Assembly: GCF_018343715.1 (NCBI RefSeq)
Contig: NZ_JAGYPL010000003.1
Span: 86,759-150,758, forward strand
Direction of reading: 5' to 3'
Origin: Bacillus sp. FJAT-49711
GTDB taxonomy: Bacteria; Bacillota; Bacilli; Bacillales; Bacillaceae_C
Length of the DNA: 64,000 nucleotides
Part shown: positions 52,449-60,700 of the stretch, in pieces
How the letters are laid out: the number at the start of each line of letters is the position of its first letter
Position numbering within the stretch: the stretch's first letter is position 1
Notes under the pieces: generated by a model
What the model was told of the DNA's origin: nothing
Database searches by the model: none
What the model saw: the letters and a program-made list of their open reading frames with translations, nothing else
Made by a program: the position numbers and the translations under genes

Positions 52449-53789
52449 TTATGACTTTAACCAATCCAGTGTAAATGTGCCAAATTGGATGTCCATATTA
52501 TTCCAATCTGAATAATCAACGACACGCTCATATAAAATACCGATTTCACCATTTTTAAGAACGGTTAAACATGAATAACCGAAATAGCCATCTTCTACTA
52601 CTTTGCTGTAAGGCCATGTTTTTCCTCCGTCCTCACTTAAACGGACAGTCCCTTTGATTCTCGTTTTTTCATCTGCTGGATTTGAAAAAAGAACGCGAAC
52701 CTTGCCATCACCTAAGTCAGGATAAAGAACGACACTTGATTGACAAATTGGATCGATAAGAGCATCGTCAAATGTCACCTCACCCCAAGTCTCTCCACCA
52801 TCTGTACTTGTAGTAACAGCTGTTCTTTGAAGTCCATAATGATTACGTAGATAATATTTCAATTCTCCCGTAGGCAATTCAATCACTTGGGATTCAGTTA
52901 AATATTGTTTTTCTTCTGAAATTGTCTTAGCAGATAAAACTTCTCCATCCAATTCCCTGCCATCGTTCGGAGATTCGCCGCGCTTCCAAGTAGCACCGTG
53001 ATCATCACTGTATATACAAGCACAAGATAATTTTCCAGCCTCATTTGAAAAATAGATTGGAAATACGAGTCTGCCGGTTTTCTCTCCATGTTGAAGCTGT
53101 ATTCCGCATCCTGGACCAGAGCCTATAAAACGCATCCATTCTTCTTTTACCATTGGATTCAGTTCTCTTGGCCTAGACCAAGTCAGACCATCGTCATCAC
53201 TTTGAATGACTTGTAAAAAGGACGTTCTTGCTTCTAGTAAGCTTTCATTTGGATTTACGCCTTTTTTAAAATAAATATTCCCTCTTGCTTCGCCATTTTG
53301 GAAAACATAGCCTTCTTCATCGACAACATAATTAGTTTGATTGTGACCGGAATCTAAAACCTTTCCGCTTTCTGCAAGGAAATAAACATTGCCTTCACAA
53401 TCAAACAGCTTTCTACGTCCTTCTGCATCAAAACCGATTCCTGCTTCACTCGCCCATAGACCAATTCCACCTGGCGTATGCATAAATAACATAAAAATAG
53501 TTCCTGTTACTTTATCCTGCAAAAGTGATGTATCAATAGCTGCTGCCCCATCTAAACCTTCACCGGCATATGCTGCAAGTTTTTGAGCTGGTCCCCACGA
53601 TTTTCCATTATCTTCACTGCGACGAATCGTCACATCAATTTTATTCGGATTGTCTCTTTGATCTACAATGCGAGCATCAATCCCTGCTATGACTGTTCCT
53701 TTTGTTGTTGTAATCATGGATGGAATTCGATACGCTTTCGACCCAGCAAAATCTGGATAATATATCGCTTCTGCTTGAATATTTGGCAT
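52449..53789 (-). CDS. Exo-alpha-sialidase without signal peptide
   Basis: 446 residues, six-bladed sialidase fold. The YRIP motif (arginine of the triad) lies near residue 20. Five Asp boxes are seen (SEDNGKSW, SDDDGLTW, SDDHGATW, STDGGETW, SEDGGKTW). The glutamate in TESQVIELPTG and tyrosine in GYFGYSCL fit the catalytic set. Most bacterial sialidases are secreted; this one starts MPNIQAEAIYYPDFAGSKAY with no export signal, so it likely acts on imported oligosaccharides. Confidence 0.9.
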   Translation of the reverse strand: MPNIQAEAIYYPDFAGSKAYRIPSMITTTKGTVIAGIDARIVDQRDNPNKIDVTIRRSEDNGKSWGPAQKLAAYAGEGLDGAAAIDTSLLQDKVTGTIFMLFMHTPGGIGLWASEAGIGFDAEGRRKLFDCEGNVYFLAESGKVLDSGHNQTNYVVDEEGYVFQNGEARGNIYFKKGVNPNESLLEARTSFLQVIQSDDDGLTWSRPRELNPMVKEEWMRFIGSGPGCGIQLQHGEKTGRLVFPIYFSNEAGKLSCACIYSDDHGATWKRGESPNDGRELDGEVLSAKTISEEKQYLTESQVIELPTGELKYYLRNHYGLQRTAVTTSTDGGETWGEVTFDDALIDPICQSSVVLYPDLGDGKVRVLFSNPADEKTRIKGTVRLSEDGGKTWPYSKVVEDGYFGYSCLTVLKNGEIGILYERVVDYSDWNNMDIQFGTFTLDWLKS

Positions 53790-53882
53790 GTCGCAAATCT
53801 CCTTATATTTGATAAATTGGCGTCAGAGCCTAAGATTAATAAAGGGTCCCGCGAATGTCTACAACGCGGGACGACATTTTCA

Positions 53883-55586
53883 TTATTGTTTACCTTCTAA
53901 AAGATCAGAAACTAATGGTGCTTTATCTAATTCTTCAAGAAGTTCTTTACCGCCATTTTTCATCCAGTTGTCAACGTATTTATCCCATTCTTTGTCGACA
54001 TCGATTTCTCCGACAATGGCCTTCATTCTGAATTCGTCAACAATTGTGGTCAGTTGTCCACCGTAGCGCTTATCAATTTCTCTTAATTTCGTTTTGTTTA
54101 GTAGATCCCATTTATAAGGGCGGATTAGCATTTTTTCTTTAACATCTTCGCGAGCATACCACTCATCTTTTAACTTTAATGTATATTCTGAAGTAAACCA
54201 TTGAACCCTTTCTTTATCATACGTACGGAAGTTGTATGCCCAGAAACCAGAATTCCCTTCTTGTTCAGCAAATTCTGGACGTACTTTAAGCGCTGACTTT
54301 TCAGGTTCTCCTTCCCAATCTGAGTGTACTCCAACTTCTCCGTACAATGTCCATCTTGCTTCATTGTCAAAATTAATATAATCAAAAATTTGAAGAATAC
54401 GAGCCAATTCCTCATTAGTAACATTTTTCGAAACATAGAAAGCATCTGCTAAGTCAACGACTGGAAGGTAGGCTCCAATTCCTTGTTGTCCATCTGGACC
54501 AATTTCAGGTCCCGTAGCAAGAACCTTTGCTGTAGAATCAGGATTTTCAACAATGTTTTGCGGTGCACGACCCTTTGCCCAATCGTCCATTGCAAGATAA
54601 GCCGGTTGTGCAATAAAGTAACCAATTTTTCCAGATTTGTACTTTTCCCAAGTCAATTTTTCATCTAATGTTGTGAATTCTGGGTCAATGATTCCTTCTT
54701 TATACCATTTCGCCATTAGCTTTAAGAAGTCTTTATACTTTTTAGATACTTCCATGCGAGTTAATTTATCATTCTCGATAAAATTGTAGCCGTTACCTAA
54801 TTGGAAAGCCCCCATCAGTGTGGCTGCCCAGTTTAGGTTGTTATTTGCAGGCAATAAACCATACGTATCATTTTTACCGTTCCCATCTGGATCTTTGAAC
54901 GTAAAATCTTTTAATATTTGCTCTAACTCTTCCAATGTATAGCTGTGTTCAGTAAAGTAAATTTTCTCACGTCCGCCGCTTGGTCCGACCGGTTTTAAAT
55001 CCCCAGGGATTTCATATCCTAATTTTTCTAGCCAATCTAGACGCAATGTTGGTCCCCATGCCATACCTTCTACGTGTGCATATTGCCCAATCAATTGTAA
55101 ATATTCATTATCTGTACCGTCTTTTAAGTTCATTATCGGTCCAGGCTGATTTTCTTCCAACATTTTCATATACCGTGGTGCATATTTTTCTAACATTTCT
55201 TTAGGAATGGTTCTTGTTAAACCTGAATCATACATTTCTTGAGCTGTTTGACCACCCGCAGTGAAAGAAAAAGTATCAGGCAAGTCTCCAGAAGCAACTA
55301 ATAAGTTTGTTTGTTCTGCATCCCAAGTATCAACTTTAGTATTTATAATTTTAACATTAAATTGTTCTTCTAGACGTTTTTGAACGTAGCTGCCGTCTTC
55401 CACTTTTCCTCTCGTTATCGAACCAGAAAGCTTCAACGATAATTCTTTTGAGAAGTCTCCAGCTTCAGGCAACTTGGAAACATCCACTTCTTCAGTCTTG
55501 TTATTACCAGCTTTTGATCCACAACCGGAAACAATTAATGCTGTTGCCATGAATCCAGCCAGCAAAGCCTTTTTCATTCTCTTCAT
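53883..55586 (-). CDS. ABC sugar transporter substrate-binding lipoprotein (LplA-like)
   Basis: 567 residues. Signal peptide with lipobox LIVSGC, then a large periplasmic-binding fold of the LplA type used with oligosaccharide CUT1 importers (W-rich, PEFTTLDEKLTWEKYKSGKIGYF). The large size suits oligosaccharides rather than free sialic acid. It follows the two permease genes. No ATPase is encoded here; Lpl-type systems commonly share the ATPase MsmX. Confidence 0.86.
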   Translation of the reverse strand: MKRMKKALLAGFMATALIVSGCGSKAGNNKTEEVDVSKLPEAGDFSKELSLKLSGSITRGKVEDGSYVQKRLEEQFNVKIINTKVDTWDAEQTNLLVASGDLPDTFSFTAGGQTAQEMYDSGLTRTIPKEMLEKYAPRYMKMLEENQPGPIMNLKDGTDNEYLQLIGQYAHVEGMAWGPTLRLDWLEKLGYEIPGDLKPVGPSGGREKIYFTEHSYTLEELEQILKDFTFKDPDGNGKNDTYGLLPANNNLNWAATLMGAFQLGNGYNFIENDKLTRMEVSKKYKDFLKLMAKWYKEGIIDPEFTTLDEKLTWEKYKSGKIGYFIAQPAYLAMDDWAKGRAPQNIVENPDSTAKVLATGPEIGPDGQQGIGAYLPVVDLADAFYVSKNVTNEELARILQIFDYINFDNEARWTLYGEVGVHSDWEGEPEKSALKVRPEFAEQEGNSGFWAYNFRTYDKERVQWFTSEYTLKLKDEWYAREDVKEKMLIRPYKWDLLNKTKLREIDKRYGGQLTTIVDEFRMKAIVGEIDVDKEWDKYVDNWMKNGGKELLEELDKAPLVSDLLEGKQ

Positions 55587-55610
55587 CCTTTTTCCTCCTT
55601 TTTGATTGGG

Positions 55611-56495
55611 TTAGCCTTTAAGCGAACCTATCATAATCCCTTTTATAAAATATTTTTGAACGAATGGATATACCAAGACAATCGGGCCGATTGAAATGAT
55701 AACCGTCGCAGCACGCACATTAGCTAGTAGCAAGTTTTGGGATGAACCGCCACCTGCACCAATGGCTGCCGCATTTTCTGATTGTGATGCATCCATCGCG
55801 GTCAACATTTTTCGAACAACGATTTGCAAGACGCTTTTCGCATCATCTTGTATATACACAAGGGCATGGAACCATTCATTCCAATGGAAAACTGCTGCCC
55901 ATAGAGCAATCGTTGCGATTACTGGTTTTGATAATGGCAAAATAATTCTTGTTAAAATCGTGAAATATCCTGCCCCGTCCATAATGGCGGACTCTTCAAT
56001 TCCTTTATCGATCGTCATGAAGTAGTTTCTCATGATAATGATGTAAAAAACGTTTACAGCTGATGGCAATATTAACGCCCATCTTGTATCAATCAAGCCT
56101 AAGTTTTTAATTAATAAATAATCTGGAATTATTCCACCCGAAAAAAACATGGCAATTAAGAAAAAGATAGTGATCGTATTTCGGAAGGGCAAATCTCTTT
56201 TGGATAGCGGATATGCCGCTAGCATGGTGAAAGCAACGATTAAAAATGTTCCAGAGACAGTACGGAAAATTGTATTTGCATAAGCTTTCATCGTATTTCC
56301 ATAAGTAAATACAAACTCGTAAGCATCTGTAATCCATCTTTCTGGCCATAGATTCATCCCTAAGCCTGAAATCTGTTTCGGGTCTGAAAACGAGATGACA
56401 ATTGTTTGCCAAAATGGATATAAAACGATGATTGAAAAGAAAGTAAATCCAATTACCAACATTATTTCAAATAATGAAAATCTTTTTTTGCTCAC
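55611..56495 (-). CDS. ABC sugar transporter permease (LplC/YtcP-like)
   Basis: 294 residues, six membrane helices. The EAA loop EESAIMDGAGYFTILTRIILPLSKP contacts the ATPase. Typical C-terminus (VYPFVQKYFIKGIMIGSLKG). Second permease of the importer; ATG with GGGGATGAG upstream. Confidence 0.9.
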   Translation of the reverse strand: MSKKRFSLFEIMLVIGFTFFSIIVLYPFWQTIVISFSDPKQISGLGMNLWPERWITDAYEFVFTYGNTMKAYANTIFRTVSGTFLIVAFTMLAAYPLSKRDLPFRNTITIFFLIAMFFSGGIIPDYLLIKNLGLIDTRWALILPSAVNVFYIIIMRNYFMTIDKGIEESAIMDGAGYFTILTRIILPLSKPVIATIALWAAVFHWNEWFHALVYIQDDAKSVLQIVVRKMLTAMDASQSENAAAIGAGGGSSQNLLLANVRAATVIISIGPIVLVYPFVQKYFIKGIMIGSLKG

Positions 56496-56512
56496 TTGCT
56501 CTCATCCCCTTT

Positions 56513-57469
56513 CTACCAAATTCCATGTTCACTTTTACGACGTATGATGGCATTGGCTCCCAAGATGAATATGATGCCGATTACGTTTTTGAACAACCCA
56601 ACTGCTGTTGCATAATCAAACTGGAATTGTTCCAACCCACTTCGATACACATACGTATCGATAATATCTGCGACTTCGTAAACAAGTGGATTGTATAGAT
56701 TCAAAATTTGGTCGAAGCCTGCATTCAAAATTCCTCCAAGCCTGAGGATAAAAAGAATAATGACCATTGGCATAATTGACGGAAGTGTAATATGAATCAT
56801 CTTTTTAAATCTGCCTGCTCCGTCCATTTCAGCAGCTTCATATAATGCCGGATCAATGGATGCAATCGTTGCCAAATAAATAATCGCACCATACCCAATT
56901 TCCTTCCAAATATCAGTCAGTAAAAGAACAGGAATAAAGAATACTTTACTAGCCAAAAAGTTCACGGGATCTCCGCCAAATGCTGTAATGATAAAATTGA
57001 TGATCCCTCTTTGCGGTGAAAATACTTCTATAATCATCGCCGACAAGATAACCCAAGACATGAAATGTGGTAAATAAGAAATCGATTGAGTCACTTTTAA
57101 GAACTTTTGATTGCGAATTTCATTCAGCAATATGGCAAATATGATGGGTGCCGGAAATGCAATCGCGATTTTCAAAATACTAATGATTAATGTATTTTTT
57201 AATGCCCTTAAAAACATAAAGTCCGTAAATAATCTTTTAAAATGTTCAAAATCATTCCATGGGCTATCCCAAATGCCTAAACCTGGCGAAAAATTCTTAA
57301 AGGCGATAATAACCCCATACATTGGAAGATAACTAAAAATAAATAACATAATGGCTGGGAACAAGAGCATGACATAAAGTAATTTCATTCTTTTCATTTG
57401 TTCCCACGTAGATTTTTTCGGGTTTTTTATCTCCAATGTTTTTTCTGAGATATTCGTATTCGCTTCCAA
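56513..57469 (-). CDS. ABC sugar transporter permease (LplB/YteP-like)
   Basis: 318 residues with an N-terminal extension and six membrane helices. EAA loop YEAAEMDGAGRFKKMIHITLPSIMPM. Partner of the permease encoded 17 bp downstream; ATG with AGGAGG-like upstream site. Confidence 0.9.
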   Translation of the reverse strand: MEANTNISEKTLEIKNPKKSTWEQMKRMKLLYVMLLFPAIMLFIFSYLPMYGVIIAFKNFSPGLGIWDSPWNDFEHFKRLFTDFMFLRALKNTLIISILKIAIAFPAPIIFAILLNEIRNQKFLKVTQSISYLPHFMSWVILSAMIIEVFSPQRGIINFIITAFGGDPVNFLASKVFFIPVLLLTDIWKEIGYGAIIYLATIASIDPALYEAAEMDGAGRFKKMIHITLPSIMPMVIILFILRLGGILNAGFDQILNLYNPLVYEVADIIDTYVYRSGLEQFQFDYATAVGLFKNVIGIIFILGANAIIRRKSEHGIW

Positions 57470-57499
57470 CTTTTCTCCTCCTTTATATAAAAATCAGTT

Positions 57500-58447
57500 T
57501 TAGCATGAGTGAACCATTATTAAACTTTCAATCTCTTTATTAAGTTCACGCAATGAATCCCAATCATTTTCTTGCACCGGCAATAGTGGTAAACGCGGTG
57601 AACCGGTTTCAATCCCTCTTAAGCTTAAAATGGCTTTTGTTGCGCCGTACAAGGAAGGATAGCTTAATAGTTTAGTAATAATAGAGTTAATATTATTTTG
57701 CAGTTCTTGAGCTTTTACAATTTGGTTTTGGTTGAAGTAATTGTCTAGTTGGCCAAACAATTCAGGCATCACTCCGTACGTACCACCAATCCCTCCGTCT
57801 GCCCCCATAATTCGCCCACCTAAAAATTGCTCATCTGGTCCATTAAATACTAAAAACTCTTTTCCACTATTTGCTTTAAATTGTTGAAGTTCAAACACAC
57901 TCTCACCTGACATTTTGATTCCAATTACTTTATCTTGAGCTGCCATTTTTTTAAATAAGCTTTGTGTTAAGTTAAAACCTGTTGTTTGGGGAATGTTGTA
58001 AATAATGAAAGGCAGAGATGAGCTATCAATCATTTCTTGCCAATGTTTTTCAACGGCTTTCTCAGATAAGCGATAATAAATTGCAGGTACCGCTGATATG
58101 GCATGCGCGCCTAAAGCTTCTGCATGAATAGCTAATTCCTTGCTTTCTTTAGTAGAGTTAGCTGCGACATGAACAATGATTGTCAGTTCTTGTCCAACTT
58201 CTTCCATAACCGCTTTCAAAACTGCTTTTCTTTCATCAGCAGTTTGAAGAATTCCTTCACCAGAGCTTCCGCCGACATATAATCCTTTCACTCCAGAATT
58301 CACATAATATCTAGCAAGCTTCTTTACTCTTTCCGGGCTTACCTCTCCTGTTTCATCATAAGCAGAGTACATTGCTACAAAAACACCTTTAAATTTGTCC
58401 AAATCCCATGTTGTCATCATTTCATCCCATTTCTGTTTTATTGTCAT
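57500..58447 (-). CDS. nanA: N-acetylneuraminate lyase-like (DapA/NanA family)
   Basis: 315 residues, (beta/alpha)8 barrel. GGSSGEGILQTADERK is the carboxylate-binding motif of NanA. PFIIYNIPQTTGF holds the catalytic tyrosine and VIGIKMSGES the Schiff-base lysine. It splits sialic acid into ManNAc and pyruvate. First gene of the operon. The ATG at 58447 lacks a clear ribosome site; the ATG at 58417 (GGGATGA upstream) is an alternative start. Confidence 0.87.
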   Translation of the reverse strand: MTIKQKWDEMMTTWDLDKFKGVFVAMYSAYDETGEVSPERVKKLARYYVNSGVKGLYVGGSSGEGILQTADERKAVLKAVMEEVGQELTIIVHVAANSTKESKELAIHAEALGAHAISAVPAIYYRLSEKAVEKHWQEMIDSSSLPFIIYNIPQTTGFNLTQSLFKKMAAQDKVIGIKMSGESVFELQQFKANSGKEFLVFNGPDEQFLGGRIMGADGGIGGTYGVMPELFGQLDNYFNQNQIVKAQELQNNINSIITKLLSYPSLYGATKAILSLRGIETGSPRLPLLPVQENDWDSLRELNKEIESLIMVHSC

Positions 58448-58473
58448 AGTATGTATTCACGATAATCATACTA

Positions 58474-58484
58474 TGGTACTACCA
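58474..58484. promoter_or_regulatory. FadR-type operator 1
   Basis: TGGTACTACCA is an 11-bp palindrome of the TGGT-N3-ACCA form bound by FadR-subfamily GntR proteins, 27 bp before the nanA-like start. Confidence 0.6.
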
Positions 58485-58572
58485 GTTAGAAGAATCCTAT
58501 TTTTATCCAACTGAAATCTTCCAGTTGATTAAAATTTTTCCAACGTGTAAGATTAATTTATGGGTCATCCTA

Positions 58573-58583
58573 TGGTCTGACCA
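58573..58583. promoter_or_regulatory. FadR-type operator 2
   Basis: TGGTCTGACCA has the same TGGT-N3-ACCA form as operator 1 and lies 99 bp away, between the operon and its divergent regulators. Confidence 0.6.
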
Positions 58584-58603
58584 CTTGAAGCTTGTACATT
58601 AAA

Positions 58604-58617
58604 ATTAATCGCTTTCA
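58604..58617. promoter_or_regulatory. cre-like site in the sialic acid control region
   Basis: ATTAATCGCTTTCA (reverse TGAAAGCGATTAAT) matches the cre consensus TGWAANCGNTNWCA at 12 of 14 positions; CcpA repression of the operon is plausible. Confidence 0.45.
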
Positions 58618-58741
58618 GAAAAAATGTCAATCTTTTTTTGTAAAATTAATTTATGTAGTTTTTTGAAGTTGATCAATCGTTATAATAGATAGTAAGGTTA
58701 TCCTATTTCCAATCAGAGTTAGATAGGGGTGAAAGTAACTG

Positions 58742-59431
58742 ATGGTAAAACGCAAACAAACATTGGCGGAAGTTGTTAGTGATAGAATCAAATCATATAT
58801 ATCTGAGAACAAATGCCAGCCTGGTGATCGTCTCCCTACCGAAAAAGAAATTATTGACATGCTTGGGGTTAGCAGAACGATTGTCAGGGAAGCTTTAAAG
58901 ACATTACAATCTCAAGGGATTATTGAAATTAAACAAGGACTTGGCATTTTTGTAAAAGAAATTAAGATTCAAAGTATTTTACGAAAAATATCCCCCTTTC
59001 TAACAATTGATAAGTTGAAATTTATGGAAGTCATTGATACTAGAATTATATTAGAACTAGGCGCTATAGATCTAGCTATCAATCATTATAATCTTGAAAA
59101 AATAAAGCAAATGTCCTATTGGAATGATGTGTTTTTAAAAAAGGCCAAAAGTGGCGAAAAGCCTAAAAACGAGGATTTGCATTTTCATCGTTCATTAATG
59201 AATGCAACTGGAAATGAAACCTTTATACAGGTATCATCCATTATTACTGAATATTTTAATATGAATCAACTAGAAGAAATTATAGATTTAGATCAATACG
59301 TTGCCTCCTATAAAGAACATCAAACAATTATTGATTCAATTTTAAAAAAGGATGTAGAGCAAGCAAAGCAAGCGATGAAGGCCCATCTGCATCATTTGTA
59401 TAGTTTACTCGAAGATTGGGAAGAAGATTAA
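58742..59431 (+). CDS. GntR family regulator, FadR subfamily (copy 1)
   Basis: 229 residues. Winged HTH (PGDRLPTEKEIIDMLGVSRTIVREALKTLQSQGIIEIKQGLG) and a C-terminal helical FCD domain with metal-binding-type residues (DLHFHRSLMNATGNE, then KEHQTIIDSI). Probably senses sialic acid or a derivative and binds the TGGT-N3-ACCA sites upstream. ATG with GGGGTGAAAG upstream. Confidence 0.88.
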   Translation: MVKRKQTLAEVVSDRIKSYISENKCQPGDRLPTEKEIIDMLGVSRTIVREALKTLQSQGIIEIKQGLGIFVKEIKIQSILRKISPFLTIDKLKFMEVIDTRIILELGAIDLAINHYNLEKIKQMSYWNDVFLKKAKSGEKPKNEDLHFHRSLMNATGNETFIQVSSIITEYFNMNQLEEIIDLDQYVASYKEHQTIIDSILKKDVEQAKQAMKAHLHHLYSLLEDWEED

Positions 59432-59454
59432 AACAAATTAAGGCTGTGATTTTA

Positions 59455-60138
59455 TTGAAACGAATTGAAGATAGAGAAAGATTTACTTTAAGTAAAATTG
59501 TTAGTGAAAATTTAAGACAATATATTATTGATCATCAATTAAAAACAGGCGATAAACTCCCTTCTGAACGGGATTTAGCCGTAATGTTAGATGTGAGCAG
59601 AGTAATTGTAAGAGAAGCGTTGCGCGCGTTGGAATCAACTGGAATTATTGTGATACGGCATGGGGAAGGCGCTTTCGTCAATACAGACGACACGAGTGTC
59701 ATCCTTAATCATTTACTCTTTTTCTGGAGAATGAATAACGAGCGGATTGAAGAACTTTTTGAACTAAGACAGTTGCTTGAAAAAACGGCGATTGAACAAA
59801 TTATCGCCAATTCAGATACAGTACACTTAGCAGAATTGGAAAAAATCATTTTCGAAATGTCTCAAACAACGAATTCCGATGCATTCAAAGAACTAGATAT
59901 TGAGTTTCATAAAGAGTTAATTAAAGCAACGAATAATGAGCTATTTACGCAATTAACCGATGTTATCGTACAATATTTTTCAGGCGTCTCCCGTATGATG
60001 GACGAAAAAAATAGGAACAAAACAATATCGGAGCACCAATTGATCATAGATGCTATAAAAGATAAGAATAAAAAGCTAGCTATTCAACTCTTAACTGATC
60101 ACCTGCAGTATTCGATAAATCATAAAGTTAGTATTTAA
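59455..60138 (+). CDS. GntR family regulator, FadR subfamily (copy 2)
   Basis: About 227 residues, a paralog of the preceding protein. HTH in TGDKLPSERDLAVMLDVSRVIVREALRALESTGIIVIRHGEGAF and FCD domain with DIEFHKELIKATNNE and SEHQLIIDAI. TTG at 59455 is preferred (AAGG upstream); an in-frame TTG at 59416 would overlap copy 1. The pair may form heterodimers or divide control between lyase and transport genes. Confidence 0.86.
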   Translation: MKRIEDRERFTLSKIVSENLRQYIIDHQLKTGDKLPSERDLAVMLDVSRVIVREALRALESTGIIVIRHGEGAFVNTDDTSVILNHLLFFWRMNNERIEELFELRQLLEKTAIEQIIANSDTVHLAELEKIIFEMSQTTNSDAFKELDIEFHKELIKATNNELFTQLTDVIVQYFSGVSRMMDEKNRNKTISEHQLIIDAIKDKNKKLAIQLLTDHLQYSINHKVSI

Positions 60139-60286
60139 ATTGGGAAAAGTAATGGCCTATATCTTGTCGCAATAAACAGAATAAGTCTCCTTTCGTCTTG
60201 CCAAAAGATATTGTAAAAAAATCTTATTCATAATTTTTTTATGACGGTTCATACTAAAAAGGCAAATAAAGAAGGGAGCGAATAAT

Positions 60287-60454
60287 ATGAGTCGCGGCAA
60301 AGGCTTTAACCATAAAGAAAAAGGACATCCCGGTAACTTTCCTAAAAATAGTCTAGCTGGAGAAAAGGAACACACGAGGCAAACTGAGCAAATGGAAAAC
60401 ATTGTTACTCATGAAGCATTTAAAAACCGGATTAAAGAAGACGAAATGCCCTAA
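60287..60454 (+). CDS. Small hydrophilic protein, 55 aa
   Basis: ATG with AGAAGGGAG upstream. Starts SRGKGFNHKEKGHPGNFPKN, then turns acidic, with no hydrophobic segment. The composition is like minor Bacillus spore or stress proteins of the YfhD/YpzG sort, but no family is claimed. A terminator follows. Confidence 0.6.
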   Translation: MSRGKGFNHKEKGHPGNFPKNSLAGEKEHTRQTEQMENIVTHEAFKNRIKEDEMP

Positions 60455-60499
60455 ATCAGCCTATGATCCGAACTTAACTGAAAATACATCAAATATTTA

Positions 60500-60537
60500 A
60501 GAAGGCGACTCTTTTTCGAGAATCGCCTTTTTTTATT
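60500..60537 (+). terminator. Terminator after the 55-aa gene
   Basis: AGGCGACTC and GAGAATCGCCT pair around a T-rich loop, followed by seven T. Confidence 0.75.
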
Positions 60538-60700
60538 AAAGGTCTTAAGTCATCCATAATATAAAAAGATCTGCCAAGCCTTCATACATCCCCTAATTTA
60601 TATATATATTTTAAGAAAGCCTATATTTTTGCAGTGTGTAACTCCTAAATAACCGGATACGTCTAAATATATGAATCAGCCATATTTGGAGGTGAACTGC

